Assembly (NCBI RefSeq): GCF_000717915.1
Contig: NZ_JOCX01000006.1
Coordinates: forward strand, 212,655 to 276,654
Reading direction: 5' to 3'
Origin: Streptomyces sp. NRRL S-244
GTDB taxonomy: Bacteria > Actinomycetota > Actinomycetes > Streptomycetales > Streptomycetaceae
Length of the DNA stretch: 64,000 bases
Every line of letters begins with the position of its first letter. Position 1 is the first letter of the stretch. Below, one piece after another: positions 29,407-38,185 of the stretch. The translations under genes were made by a program, and so were the position numbers. The notes beneath the pieces were generated by a model that saw nothing but the letters and a program-made list of their open reading frames with translations, made no database searches and was not told the origin of the DNA.

Positions 29407-29434
29407 GGTCCGGGGGCCTCGCGGCCCCCGGACC
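29407..29434 (-). terminator. Terminator after the xanthine dehydrogenase operon
   Basis: GGTCCGGGGGCC (29407-29418) and GGCCCCCGGACC (29423-29434) are perfect reverse complements with a TCGC loop, starting 9 bp beyond the stop codon of the molybdenum subunit. No T-tract. It suggests that the permease is served at least partly by a separate promoter. Confidence 0.75.
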
Positions 29435-29442
29435 AGGCCGTC

Positions 29443-31848
29443 CTAGAGGGTGCCGGTGAGGGCTTCCGGACGGATCGGGGTCTTGTTGATCTCCAGACCG
29501 GTCGCCGCCCGGATCGCCGCGATGACGGCCGGGGTGGACGAGAGGGTGGGGGCCTCGCCCATCCCGCGAAGGCCGTACGGCGCGTTCGGGTCGGCGAGCT
29601 CCAGGACGTCGACCGGGATGGTCGGGGTGTCGAGGATGGTCGGGATCAGGTAGTCCGTGAAGGAGGGGTTGCGCACCTTCGCGGTCTTCGGGTCCACGAT
29701 GATCTCCTCCATGATCGCGACGCCCAGGCCCTGGGTGGTGCCACCCTGGATCTGGCCGACCACGGAGAGCATGTTCAGGGCCTTGCCGACGTCCTGCGCG
29801 GTCGCCAGCTCGACGACCTTGACCAGGCCGAGCTCGGTGTCCACCTCGACCACCGCGCGGTGGGCGGCGAAGGTGTACTGGACGTGGCCGTCGCCCTGGC
29901 CGGTCTTCAGGTCGAAGGCGACGGTCGGCCGGTGCCGGAACTCCAGCTCCAGGTCGATCGCGTCCTCGCCCTCCAGGATGTCGGCGAGGTCCGCGAGGAC
30001 CTCTCCGCCGTCGGTGACGACCTTGCCGCCTTCGAGGAGCAGCTCGGCGGTCGCCCACGCGGGGTGGTAGGACCCGTTCTTGCGGCGGCCGATCTCCAGG
30101 GCCGCCTCGCGGACGGCCTCGCAGGTGTTCTTCACGGCGCCACCGGTCATGTACGTCTGCCGCGAGGCGGACGTGGAACCGGCGGAGCCGACCTGCGTGT
30201 CGGCCGGGTGGATGGTCACCTGCGTGACGCCCAGCTCCGTACGGGCGATCTGCGCGTGGACGGTGACACCGCCCTGGCCGACCTCCGCCATGGCCGTGTG
30301 GACCATCGCGACGGGCTCGCCGTTGATGACCTCCAGGCGCACGCGGGCGGTGGAGTAGTCGTCGAAGCCCTCGGAGAAGCCGACGTTCTTGATGCCGACC
30401 GCGTAGCCGACGCCGCGTACGACGCCCTCGCCGTGGGTGGTGTTGGACAGGCCGCCGGGCAGTGCGCGGACGTCCGCGCCCTCGCCGGCGGTCTCCCACT
30501 GGCGCTCCGGCGGCAGCGGGCGGGCCTTGACCCGGCGCAGCAGCTCGGCGACGGGCGCCGGGGAGTCCACGACCTGGCCGGTGGGCATGATCGTGCCCAT
30601 CTCCATGGCGTTCAGCTGGCGGAACTCGACCGGGTCCATGCCGAGCTTCGCCGCGAGCTTGTCCATCTGGGCCTCGTACGCGAAGCAGGCCTGGACGGCG
30701 CCGAAGCCGCGCATCGCGCCGCAGGGCGGGTTGTTCGTGTAGAGCGCGACCGCCTCGATGTCGACGTCCTCGAGGACGTACGGGCCGACCGACAGCGAGG
30801 AGGCGTTGCCCACGACCGCCGGGGAGGCGGACGCGTACGCGCCGCCGTCCAGGACGATCTTGCACTTCATGTGCGTGAGCTTGCCGTCCTTGGTGGCGCC
30901 GTGCTCGTAGTACAGCTTCGCCGGGTGGCGGTGCACGTGGCCGAAGAAGGACTCGAACCGGTTGTAGACGATCTTGACCGGCTTGTTCGTGGCCAGGGCC
31001 AGGAGGCAGGCGTGGATCTGCATCGAGATGTCCTCGCGGCCGCCGAAGGCACCGCCGACGCCCGAGAGCGTCATGCGGACCTTCTCCTCGGGGAGACCGA
31101 GGACCGGGGCGATCTGCTTGAGGTCCGAGTGCAGCCACTGGGTGGCGACGTAGAGGTCGACACCGCCGTCCTCGGCGGGTACGGCGAGGCCGGACTCCGG
31201 GCCGAGGAAGGCCTGGTCCTGCATGCCGAAGGTGTACTCGCCCTCGACGATGACGTCGGCGCGCTTGCGGGCCTCTTCCACGTTGCCGCGGATGATCGGC
31301 TGGCGGTGCACGATGTTCGGGTGCGGGACGTGACCGGAGTGGTGGTCGTCGCGGCCCGGGTGGATCAGCGGCGCGTCCTCGGCGAGGGCGGAGGCCTCGT
31401 CCGTGACGACCGGCAGCTCCCGGTAGTCGATCTTGATCTTGGCGGCCGCGCGGCGGGCGGTCTCCGGGTGGTCGGCGGCCACGAGGGCGACCGGCTCACC
31501 GTGGTGGCGCACCCGGCCGTTGGCGAGGACCGGGGTGTCCTGGATCTCCAGGCCGTAGTTCTTCATCGCGGCCGGCAGGTCGTCGTACGTGAGCACCGAG
31601 TAGACGCCCGGCATCGCGAGGGCCTCGGAGATGTCGATCGAGGCGATCTCGGCGTGGGCGACGGTGCTGCGCAGGGTCTGGCCCCAGAGCATGTCCTCGT
31701 GCCACATGTCCGAGGAGTACGCGAACTCTCCGGTGACCTTGAGGGTGCCGTCCGGGCGGAGCGTGGACTCGCCGATGCCGCCCTTGTTGTGCTTCTGGGT
31801 GACGTTGGTCGGCGTGCCGGCCGGTACCGTGCGGGTGTTCTGAGCCAT
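29443..31848 (-). CDS. Xanthine dehydrogenase, molybdenum-cofactor-binding subunit
   Basis: An 801-residue large subunit of the xanthine oxidase family. Key segments are GVGGAFGGRED (Moco contact), CGAMRGFGAVQACFAYE with the conserved Arg, EVGQGGVTVHAQ, GSTSASRQTYM and the C-terminal GLRGMGEAPT, whose Glu is the catalytic base. It accepts hypoxanthine/xanthine at the Mo centre. It follows the iron-sulfur subunit by 2 bp. A substrate other than purines cannot be excluded by sequence alone, but the adjoining purine permease, XdhC and PucR genes support xanthine dehydrogenase. Confidence 0.93.
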   Translation of the reverse strand: MAQNTRTVPAGTPTNVTQKHNKGGIGESTLRPDGTLKVTGEFAYSSDMWHEDMLWGQTLRSTVAHAEIASIDISEALAMPGVYSVLTYDDLPAAMKNYGLEIQDTPVLANGRVRHHGEPVALVAADHPETARRAAAKIKIDYRELPVVTDEASALAEDAPLIHPGRDDHHSGHVPHPNIVHRQPIIRGNVEEARKRADVIVEGEYTFGMQDQAFLGPESGLAVPAEDGGVDLYVATQWLHSDLKQIAPVLGLPEEKVRMTLSGVGGAFGGREDISMQIHACLLALATNKPVKIVYNRFESFFGHVHRHPAKLYYEHGATKDGKLTHMKCKIVLDGGAYASASPAVVGNASSLSVGPYVLEDVDIEAVALYTNNPPCGAMRGFGAVQACFAYEAQMDKLAAKLGMDPVEFRQLNAMEMGTIMPTGQVVDSPAPVAELLRRVKARPLPPERQWETAGEGADVRALPGGLSNTTHGEGVVRGVGYAVGIKNVGFSEGFDDYSTARVRLEVINGEPVAMVHTAMAEVGQGGVTVHAQIARTELGVTQVTIHPADTQVGSAGSTSASRQTYMTGGAVKNTCEAVREAALEIGRRKNGSYHPAWATAELLLEGGKVVTDGGEVLADLADILEGEDAIDLELEFRHRPTVAFDLKTGQGDGHVQYTFAAHRAVVEVDTELGLVKVVELATAQDVGKALNMLSVVGQIQGGTTQGLGVAIMEEIIVDPKTAKVRNPSFTDYLIPTILDTPTIPVDVLELADPNAPYGLRGMGEAPTLSSTPAVIAAIRAATGLEINKTPIRPEALTGTL

Positions 31849-31850
31849 GG

Positions 31851-32459
31851 TCAGACCGCCTCTCCCTGACGGGCGGCCGCCAGGCGGACCGCGTCGAGGA
31901 TCTTCTCGTAGCCCGTGCAGCGGCAGAGGTTGCCGGACAGGGCCTCACGGATGTCCTGGTCGGACGGGGAGCTGTTCTGTTCGAGCAGCGCGTCGGCCTG
32001 CACCAGCAGACCGGGGGTGCAGAAACCGCACTGCACGGCGCCGGCGTCGATGAACGCCTGCTGGATGTTGGAGAGTTCGACGCCCTCGCCGGTCTGGGAG
32101 TCGGCAGGCTTGGCCTGCCACTGCTTGGCCGCGTCCAGGGTGACGCCGGTCTTGGAGCCGCAGCCGCCGCCGGTGCCGCACGCACCGCCGTGGCCGTGCT
32201 CCTCGCGCTGCTTGGCGAACTCCGCCAGACCTTCGACGGTCACGACGTCGCGGCCCTCGACCTGCCCGGCCGCCACCAGACAGGAACAGACCGGCACGCC
32301 GTCGAGACGGACGGTGCAGGAACCGCACTCGCCCTGCTCACAGGCGTTCTTCGAGCCCGGCAGGCCGAGCCGCTCGCGCAGCACGTAGAGGAGGGACTCG
32401 CCCTCCCAGACGTCGTCGGCTTCCTGCTGACGGCCGTTGACGGTGAAATTGACGCGCAT
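31851..32459 (-). CDS. Xanthine dehydrogenase, [2Fe-2S] subunit with Cys/His/Gly-rich insert
   Basis: A 202-residue electron-transfer subunit. The plant-ferredoxin-type cluster uses Cys40, 45, 48 and 60; the second cluster uses Cys144, 147, 179 and 181 (QCGFCTPG, CRCTGYEKI). The usual small subunit is about 160 residues; here about 35 extra residues separate the two domains and include HGHGGACGTGGGCGSKTG (88-105), with two more Cys and two His. It passes electrons from the Mo centre to FAD. Neighbouring subunit genes are each 2 bp away. Confidence 0.92.
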   Translation of the reverse strand: MRVNFTVNGRQQEADDVWEGESLLYVLRERLGLPGSKNACEQGECGSCTVRLDGVPVCSCLVAAGQVEGRDVVTVEGLAEFAKQREEHGHGGACGTGGGCGSKTGVTLDAAKQWQAKPADSQTGEGVELSNIQQAFIDAGAVQCGFCTPGLLVQADALLEQNSSPSDQDIREALSGNLCRCTGYEKILDAVRLAAARQGEAV

Positions 32460-32461
32460 GA

Positions 32462-33358
32462 TTACGCAGCCCCTTCGAGCGAGCGGCCGTGGCCGGTTCC
32501 GCGGTACTGCTCCCAGGTCCAGACGAGCTGGCGGCGAGCCATGATGCCGACCGCGTGACGGCGGTACTTCGCCGTGCCGCGGACGTCGTCGATCGGGTTG
32601 GCCGCGCCGGTGGCGAGGTCACCGAACTGCTTGGCGATCGACGGGGTGATGACCTTGCCGGACTCCCAGAAACCGCCCTCTTCGAGCGCGGCGTTCAGGA
32701 ACTCCTCGGCGGCCTTGGCACGGATCGGCGTCGGCGCGGCCGATCCGATGCCCGTGCGGACCGTGCGGGTCTCGGGGTGCAGCGCAAGGCCGAACGCGCA
32801 GACGGCGATGACCATCGCGTTGCGGGAGCCGACCTTGGAGTACTGCTGGGGACCGTCCGCCTTCTTGACGTGGACGGTCTTGATGAGCTCGTCGGCGGCG
32901 AGCGCGTTGCGCTTCACGCCGGTGTAGAACTCGTCGATCGGGATCAGGCGCGAGCCGCGTACGGACTCCACCTCGACCTCGGCGCCCGCCGCGAGCAGCG
33001 CGGGGTGGGAGTCGCCGGCCGGCGAGGCGCAACCGAGGTTGCCGCCGACGCCGCCGCGGTTGCGGATCTGCGGGGACGCGACCGTGTGCGAGGCGAGCGC
33101 GAGACCCGGGAGCTCCGTCCGGAGGTTCTCCATGATCTGCGTGTACGGAACGGAGGCGCCCAGCCGGACCACGTCCTCGCCGACCTCCCACTCCCGCAGC
33201 AGACCGATGCGGTTCAGGTCCAGGAGGTACTCCGGCCGACGGTGGTCGAAGTTGATCTCGACCATGATGTCGGTGCCACCCGCAATCGGCACAGCTGTGG
33301 GGTACTCGGCCTTAGCGGCGAGCGCCTCCTCCCAGCTGGCGGGGCGAAGGAAGTCCAT
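32462..33358 (-). CDS. Xanthine dehydrogenase, FAD-binding subunit
   Basis: A 298-residue flavoprotein subunit of the CoxM/XdhB type and first gene of the operon. FAD-binding signatures are PIAGGTDIMVEI (about 24-35) and SPQIRNRGGVGGNLGCASPAGDSHPALLA (about 95-123; the middle is the conserved loop). It hands electrons to NAD+. ATG 33358 starts the operon, which diverges from the PucR gene across a 255-bp regulatory region. Confidence 0.92.
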   Translation of the reverse strand: MDFLRPASWEEALAAKAEYPTAVPIAGGTDIMVEINFDHRRPEYLLDLNRIGLLREWEVGEDVVRLGASVPYTQIMENLRTELPGLALASHTVASPQIRNRGGVGGNLGCASPAGDSHPALLAAGAEVEVESVRGSRLIPIDEFYTGVKRNALAADELIKTVHVKKADGPQQYSKVGSRNAMVIAVCAFGLALHPETRTVRTGIGSAAPTPIRAKAAEEFLNAALEEGGFWESGKVITPSIAKQFGDLATGAANPIDDVRGTAKYRRHAVGIMARRQLVWTWEQYRGTGHGRSLEGAA

Positions 33359-33383
33359 GTGCGGCTCTCTTCTTCTTCATCGT

Positions 33384-33434
33384 GTCGTTCACTTCAAGCC
33401 AGGAGGCCCGGGGGGCCCTCGACTGGTCGTTCAC
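33384..33434. promoter_or_regulatory. Direct repeats in the xdh-pucR divergent promoter region
   Basis: GTCGTTCAC occurs exactly at 33384-33392 and 33426-33434, 42 bp (four helical turns) apart, in the 255-bp gap between the divergent xdh operon and the PucR-type regulator. A GGCAGG-N9-CCTGCC dyad (33550-33570) lies closer to the regulator. These are candidate regulator sites; I cannot tie them to a known PucR consensus. Confidence 0.4.
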
Positions 33435-33613
33435 GTGCTGTTAACGCGGTGTGGAGTCAGTACACAAGCCGTGCGTCCTTCGGGTGCAGTCACCGAAACC
33501 ATGAAGGAGTTGGCTGGCGGCCTCCCTCGTCTTGTAGATTCGTATGAAAGGCAGGATGCAACGACCTGCCCGATTTCCAACGGCAACATTCGAGACAGAT
33601 CGGCGGCGACACC

Positions 33614-35293
33614 ATGCGGCTGCGCGCACTGCTGGAAACCGAGGCGCTGGGGCTGCGGCTGCTGGGCGGCGAGGACGAACTCGACCGGACGGTCCGCGGC
33701 GTCATGACGACCGACCTACGGGATCCCAGCCGATACCTCACGGGGGGCGAACTCGTCCTCACCGGCCTGGCCTGGCGAAGAAATTCGGCCGACTCCGAGC
33801 CGTTCGTACGAATCCTGGCGAGCGCGGGCGTCGCCGGCCTCGCGGCCGGCGAGGCGGAGCTGGGGGACATCCCCGACGATCTCGTTTCAGCCTGTCGGCG
33901 CAACCGGCTGCCGCTGTTCGCCGTGAACGAAGACGTTGCATTCGCCACGATCACCGAGTACGTGGTGCGGCAGGTCTCCGGTGAGCGCGCGGGCGATCTC
34001 GCGGCCGTGGTGGACCGGCACCGCCGCCTGATGACGTCGGGCCCCGCCGGTGGCGGACCCGATGTGGTGCTCGATCTGCTCACCACCGACCTCGATCTGC
34101 GCGCCTGGGTGCTGTCCCCCACAGGCCGGCAGATCGCCGGCGCGGGAGAACCCCTGGCTCCGGGCGTCTGTGCGACCCTGGCCGGCGAGCACCTGGCGGC
34201 GGTCCGCACCGGGCGCAGGGGCCCGCACCGGATCTCCATCCAGGGTATTACGTACTCCCTCTTCCCGATCAGGGGAGCGGGCCGGGGCCCGGGCGGCCCC
34301 GGGGCCCGTGACGTGCGGGAAAGCGTGCTCTCGGACTGGCTGCTGGCCGTCGAGGCGGACGCCGGGGACTGGCCCGCCGAGCGGCTGGACCTGCTCCAGG
34401 GCGTGACCCAGCTGATCGCCGTCGAGCGCGACCGGCGCGACGCGGCCCGCACGGTGCGCCGCCGCCTCGCCCAGGAGGTGCTGGAGCTGGTCCAGACGGG
34501 CGCCCCGCCCGCCGAGATCGCCGCCCGCCTGCGGGTCGCGGCCCCGGTGCTGCTGCCCGGGCTGGGCACCGCCCCGCACTGGCAGGTCGTCGTGGCCCGG
34601 GTCGACTGGGACGGCGGGGACATCCCCGGCGGCCCGGTGGCCCAGTCGCTGCTGGAGGAGATCCTGGTCGACCCGTCCGTCTCGGGGCCCGAGCCCTCGG
34701 ACCGGATCGCCGTGGCCCACGCGGGCGACGAGGCCATCGCTCTCGTACCGCTGCCCGCGCTCCCCGCGGAGCCCGGCGAGGAGAAGGGCCCGGACCGTGC
34801 CCTGCACGCCGACGAGCTGCTCTCCGCCGTACGGGAGCCCCTGCAGGCGGGCCTCGCCGACGACGGCCGGCTCACCCTGGGCGTCAGCGCCGCCGTGCAC
34901 TCCGCGGAGGGGCTGCGCGGGGCGCTGGAGGAGGCCCGGCACGCCCGCCGGGTCGCCGCGGCGCGCCCGGGCCGGGTCTGCGCGGCGGGCCACCACGAGC
35001 TGGCCTCGCACGTGCTGCTGCTGCCGTTCGTCCCGGACGACGTGCGCCGCGCCTTCACGGCGCGCCTGCTGGACCCGCTGCGGGACTACGACCGCCGCCA
35101 CCGCGCGGAGCTCATCCCGACGCTGGAGGCGTTCCTGGACTGCGACGGCTCGTGGACGCGCTGCGCGACGCGGCTGCACCTGCACGTCAACACGCTGCGT
35201 TACCGGGTCGGGCGAATCGAGCAGTTGACGGGGCGTGACCTCTCGCGGCTGGAGGACAAGCTCGACTTCTTCCTGGCCCTGCGGATGAGCTGA
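33614..35293 (+). CDS. PucR-family transcriptional regulator of purine catabolism
   Basis: A 559-residue protein with the PucR layout: an N-terminal purine-catabolism sensor domain (DLRDPSRYLTGGELVLTGLAW, GVAGLAAGEAE), a central GGDEF-like/GAF-like region, and a C-terminal helix-turn-helix (TLEAFLDCDGSWTRCATRLHLHVNTLRYRVGRIEQLTG, positions about 505-545). Such regulators sense a purine breakdown product and act on divergently transcribed uptake and oxidation genes. ATG 33614 starts at the family N-terminus (MRLRALLE). Divergent from xdh, so it likely controls that operon and perhaps itself. Confidence 0.92.
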   Translation: MRLRALLETEALGLRLLGGEDELDRTVRGVMTTDLRDPSRYLTGGELVLTGLAWRRNSADSEPFVRILASAGVAGLAAGEAELGDIPDDLVSACRRNRLPLFAVNEDVAFATITEYVVRQVSGERAGDLAAVVDRHRRLMTSGPAGGGPDVVLDLLTTDLDLRAWVLSPTGRQIAGAGEPLAPGVCATLAGEHLAAVRTGRRGPHRISIQGITYSLFPIRGAGRGPGGPGARDVRESVLSDWLLAVEADAGDWPAERLDLLQGVTQLIAVERDRRDAARTVRRRLAQEVLELVQTGAPPAEIAARLRVAAPVLLPGLGTAPHWQVVVARVDWDGGDIPGGPVAQSLLEEILVDPSVSGPEPSDRIAVAHAGDEAIALVPLPALPAEPGEEKGPDRALHADELLSAVREPLQAGLADDGRLTLGVSAAVHSAEGLRGALEEARHARRVAAARPGRVCAAGHHELASHVLLLPFVPDDVRRAFTARLLDPLRDYDRRHRAELIPTLEAFLDCDGSWTRCATRLHLHVNTLRYRVGRIEQLTGRDLSRLEDKLDFFLALRMS

Positions 35294-35471
35294 GCGGATC
35301 CGGCCGGGGCCGCCCCCCGCACGGCCGAGCGGTGACGACCATGAGCCTGACACGTCGTCCGGACTTTGTGAAAGAGTTCACCCGACCCCTTGGCCGAAGG
35401 CTCCGATCCGTGCTCTCATTTCGCCCCAGGGGCTCAACGACGTGCTGCTTGGTTGCTTTGGGGAGGGCAAT

Positions 35472-36260
35472 GTGGCGGATACCGCCATGTCCGGTGCCGG
35501 AACTACCGGGGGAGACGACCCCCTCCAGCGGGCGATATGGCGGCTGCGCTCGCGCGGCTGTTGGACCGACGCGGCAGCCCTGCTGACGCCCCACCTGCAC
35601 GACGCCGGCGCCGCCGTGCAGCGGACCGCGCTGCTGGTCGAGCGGTGCCTGTTCACCGGGCAGGGCTGGGCGGAGGCGGAGGACGCGCTGCGGGTCGCGG
35701 AGGCGGTGGCGCACGACGACGACGAGCGGGGCGCGGCGGCGTGCGAGCGGGGGCAGCTGGCGTACGCGGCGACCGTGCTCGGGGTCCGCGACCGCTCGGA
35801 CGAGGCCCGCTCCGCCCTGGGCCGGGCGGCGGCGCTGCTCTCCCCCGGTTCCCGGACGCGGCCGCTGCTGGACTTCCGGCGGGGACTGGTCGCGGAGCAC
35901 CTCGCGGACGCCCCGCAGTCGGCCCGTCCCGCGTACCGCCGGGCCCATGCCGGGGCGCTGGCGCACGGGGACACGCTGCTGCTGTCCTTCACCTGGCGCC
36001 ACCTCGCGGCGCTGTCCCTGCGGGACGGGGAGGTGGCGGAGGCCCGCAAGGGCTTCGCGGAGTCCCTGCGCATCCGGGAGGACCTCGGCTTCCTGATCGG
36101 CACGGCCCCCGCGCTGGCGGCGCTGGCCGAAGCCGAGCCGGAGCCGGAGGCGGCCCGCCTGCGGGCGGAGGCCCGCCGCCTGTTCCACCTCCTGGGCGGC
36201 ATCCCCACCTGGCTGGCCGACCAGCTCCACCCGGGCGAGCCCAGCCCCGCCGGGGTGTGA
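35472..36260 (+). CDS. TPR-like helical repeat protein, function unknown
   Basis: A 262-residue alpha-helical protein. It contains Ala/Leu/Arg-rich helix pairs with TPR spacing, such as AAALLTPHLHD, AEDALRVAEAVAHDDDE, ARSALGRAAALLSPGS and ARKGFAESLRIREDLGF. GTG 35472 is preceded by GGGGAGG at close spacing and is taken as the start; an upstream in-frame ATG lacks one. It converges on the GntR gene. No enzyme motif is seen; a scaffold or regulatory role is only a guess. Confidence 0.7.
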   Translation: MADTAMSGAGTTGGDDPLQRAIWRLRSRGCWTDAAALLTPHLHDAGAAVQRTALLVERCLFTGQGWAEAEDALRVAEAVAHDDDERGAAACERGQLAYAATVLGVRDRSDEARSALGRAAALLSPGSRTRPLLDFRRGLVAEHLADAPQSARPAYRRAHAGALAHGDTLLLSFTWRHLAALSLRDGEVAEARKGFAESLRIREDLGFLIGTAPALAALAEAEPEPEAARLRAEARRLFHLLGGIPTWLADQLHPGEPSPAGV

Positions 36261-36305
36261 GGGCGGCTTCCGTCGGGAGCCCGGCGGCTTCCGGCGGCTC
36301 CCCGC

Positions 36306-36983
36306 TCAGCGGGCGGTGGAGCGGGCGGTGAAGTGGACCCGGAGCAGGGGTTCGATCAACGCGAGGTCACCCGTGATCAGGGCCTCCAGGAGGGCCGTGT
36401 GCTCCGCGGCGTCCGCGACGAGCTCCGCCCGGCGGGTGCGCGGGGTTCCGGGCAGGGGCCACTGGGAGCGGCGGTGGAGTTCCTGCGCCACCGAGACCAG
36501 CTGCTCGTTCCCGCCCAGGGAGAGCATCTCCCGGTGGAAGGCCCGGTCCGCGTCCGCGTACCCCGCCAGGTCGCCGGCCTCGGCGGCCTCGGCCGCAGCG
36601 GCCGCCGCGGGCCGCAGCGCCGCCCAGGCCTCGGCCGGGACCGTACGGGCCAGGCCCAGCACCACCGGCACCTCCAGCAGCGCCCGTACCTCCGCCAGCT
36701 CCGCCAGGGCCCGCGGCGTACGCGACAGCACCCGGAAACCCCGGTTCGGGAGGCATTCCACCGCCCCCTCCAGCGCCAGCTGCTGCATCGCCTCGCGCAC
36801 GGGGGTCGCGGAGACCCCGAAGCGCTCGCCCAGGGCCGGCCCGGAGTAGATCTCCCCCGGCACCAGCTCCCCCTCGACGAGGGCCGCGCGCAGCGCGTCG
36901 AGCACCTGCCCGCGCACCGAGTGCCGGAGCACCTTCTGCGCCGGGATCAGCGCCGCCACCCTGCCGTGGGCCGCCTCGTGCAC
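36306..36983 (-). CDS. GntR-family (FadR/FCD type) transcriptional regulator
   Basis: A 225-residue repressor-type protein. The N-terminal winged helix reads LDALRAALVEGELVPGEIYSGPALGERFGVSATPVREAMQQLALEGAVECLPNRGFRV. The C-terminal FCD effector domain has the ADRAFHREML and HTALLEALITGD segments with metal-binding Asp/His residues. GTG 36983 has a strong GAGGAGGA site 5 nt upstream and fixes the start. It diverges from the FhuF-like gene across 146 bp containing an iron box, but nothing shows that it senses iron. Ligand unknown. Confidence 0.88.
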   Translation of the reverse strand: MHEAAHGRVAALIPAQKVLRHSVRGQVLDALRAALVEGELVPGEIYSGPALGERFGVSATPVREAMQQLALEGAVECLPNRGFRVLSRTPRALAELAEVRALLEVPVVLGLARTVPAEAWAALRPAAAAAAEAAEAGDLAGYADADRAFHREMLSLGGNEQLVSVAQELHRRSQWPLPGTPRTRRAELVADAAEHTALLEALITGDLALIEPLLRVHFTARSTAR

Positions 36984-37076
36984 TCGGTCCTCCTCGGGGT
37001 CTCGACCTGACCTTGCGCCGTCCCGAGAATAGGCGAATCGGTCCGGCAGGTGCTGGCGCGGCCACCCTAGATCAGA

Positions 37077-37095
37077 TAAGGTAAGGCTTACCTTT
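37077..37095. promoter_or_regulatory. DmdR/IdeR iron box
   Basis: TAAGGTAAGGCTTACCTTT matches the 19-bp iron-box consensus TTAGGTTAGGCTAACCTAA with the full AGGTWAGGCTWACCT core. It lies about 35 bp before the FhuF-like gene start and about 94 bp upstream of the divergent GntR gene. Iron-loaded DmdR1 (IdeR/DtxR family) binding should repress the ferric reductase gene when iron is ample. Confidence 0.88.
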
Positions 37096-37129
37096 CCCTC
37101 TTTCGACCGTGCGAATCGGTGGTCCCGCC

Positions 37130-37981
37130 ATGCCCGACAGCTCCGTCGTCGCCCCGCCCCCGGCCGGCTCTCCGGTGGCGGACGCGTACGCACGCCTGTC
37201 GCGGGCGTACGGCCGCCTCCAGGTCGTCGAGCGCGCGGCGCACGAGCCCGCCCCTCGCGGTGTGGGGTGGATCGGCGCGGACGCGCTCGCGGCCGGCGGG
37301 GCCGAGGTGGACGGCTACCTCGCCTGGGACGACGCCCAGGTGCTGCGGGACTACGGCCGCCAGGCCCGCCCCGACGTGGTGGCCACCTTCGGGCTGCACC
37401 GGTACGCGTGGCCCGCGTGCCTGCTCGTCACGGCCCCCTGGTTCCTCGACCGCCGGGTGCCCCACCTGTCGGCGCGGGACGTGGCGTTCCACCGGACCCA
37501 GGGGCGCATGAGCGTGCGCGTCGAGTCCTTCTCCTGCCTGCCGGACGATCCCGCGGCCGCTCTCCCCGGGGCCCGTGTCGTGCCCGACGAGGAGGCGCTG
37601 CGCGCCGGGGTACGGGCTGCGGTGGCCCACCTCCTCGAACCGGTGCTGGAGGGATTCGGCCCGCGCACGCGGCGCGGCCGCCGCGCCCTGTGGGGCATGG
37701 TGACCGACGAGATCGTCTCCGGCGTCTGGCACCTGGGGAAGCTCGTGGACGAGGAGCACCGGGCCATGGCCGAGCTGGAGGCGCTGCTGCCCGGCCGGAC
37801 GGCCCCTTACACCGCCGGCGCGGCGTTCCGCACGCTCGAAGGCCCGCGCGGCGAGCAGCTCCCCACCCGGGACCGGGCCAGCTGCTGCCTCTTCTACACG
37901 ATCCGGCCCGAGGACACCTGCACCACCTGTCCCCGCACCTGCGACGCGGACCGCATCGTCCGCCTCACGGCTGCCGCCTGA
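37130..37981 (+). CDS. FhuF-like [2Fe-2S] ferric siderophore reductase
   Basis: A 283-residue cytoplasmic protein. The C-terminal FhuF signature is present: CC, 10 residues, C, 2 residues, C (SCCLFYTIRPEDTCTTC), followed by one more Cys in PRTC. This binds an unusual 2Fe-2S cluster that reduces ferric siderophores to release iron. The middle part (RYAWPACLLVTAPWFLDRRVP) is typical of actinobacterial homologues. ATG 37130 has GGTGG upstream; a GTG at 37109 in the same frame is a possible alternative start. The iron box just upstream supports iron-responsive expression. Confidence 0.88.
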   Translation: MPDSSVVAPPPAGSPVADAYARLSRAYGRLQVVERAAHEPAPRGVGWIGADALAAGGAEVDGYLAWDDAQVLRDYGRQARPDVVATFGLHRYAWPACLLVTAPWFLDRRVPHLSARDVAFHRTQGRMSVRVESFSCLPDDPAAALPGARVVPDEEALRAGVRAAVAHLLEPVLEGFGPRTRRGRRALWGMVTDEIVSGVWHLGKLVDEEHRAMAELEALLPGRTAPYTAGAAFRTLEGPRGEQLPTRDRASCCLFYTIRPEDTCTTCPRTCDADRIVRLTAAA

Positions 37982-37993
37982 CCTCTGAACCCA

Positions 37994-38037
37994 CTCGTAC
38001 GACTGACCATAATCGAACACAACTCTGGTCGTACGAG
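37994..38037. promoter_or_regulatory. 10-bp-arm inverted repeat upstream of the DUF2637 gene
   Basis: CTCGTACGAC (37994-38003) and GTCGTACGAG (38028-38037) are perfect inverted copies with a 24-nt, comparatively AT-rich spacer containing CCATAATCGAACAC. It lies 13 bp after the FhuF-like stop and about 150 bp before the DUF2637 start. It may be a weak terminator or, because each arm is itself nearly palindromic (CGTACG), two operator sites about 34 bp apart. Confidence 0.45.
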
Positions 38038-38185
38038 CGGCAGTTCGAGCCACAACACCCTATCCGGCGGGCCCCACCCCCCGATGGCGTCCACTTGCCC
38101 CGAAACCCGCGTGCCGGGCCGATCTCCTGCGTCACCATGGCTCCCGGAAGGCCGCACACGCGAGGCAGAGGCAAGGGACATCCGC

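Noticed and set aside
36275..36302. GGGAGCC/GGCTCCC hairpin between TPR and GntR genes
   Set aside because: Seven-base GC stem with long loop; possible terminator but too weak to list.
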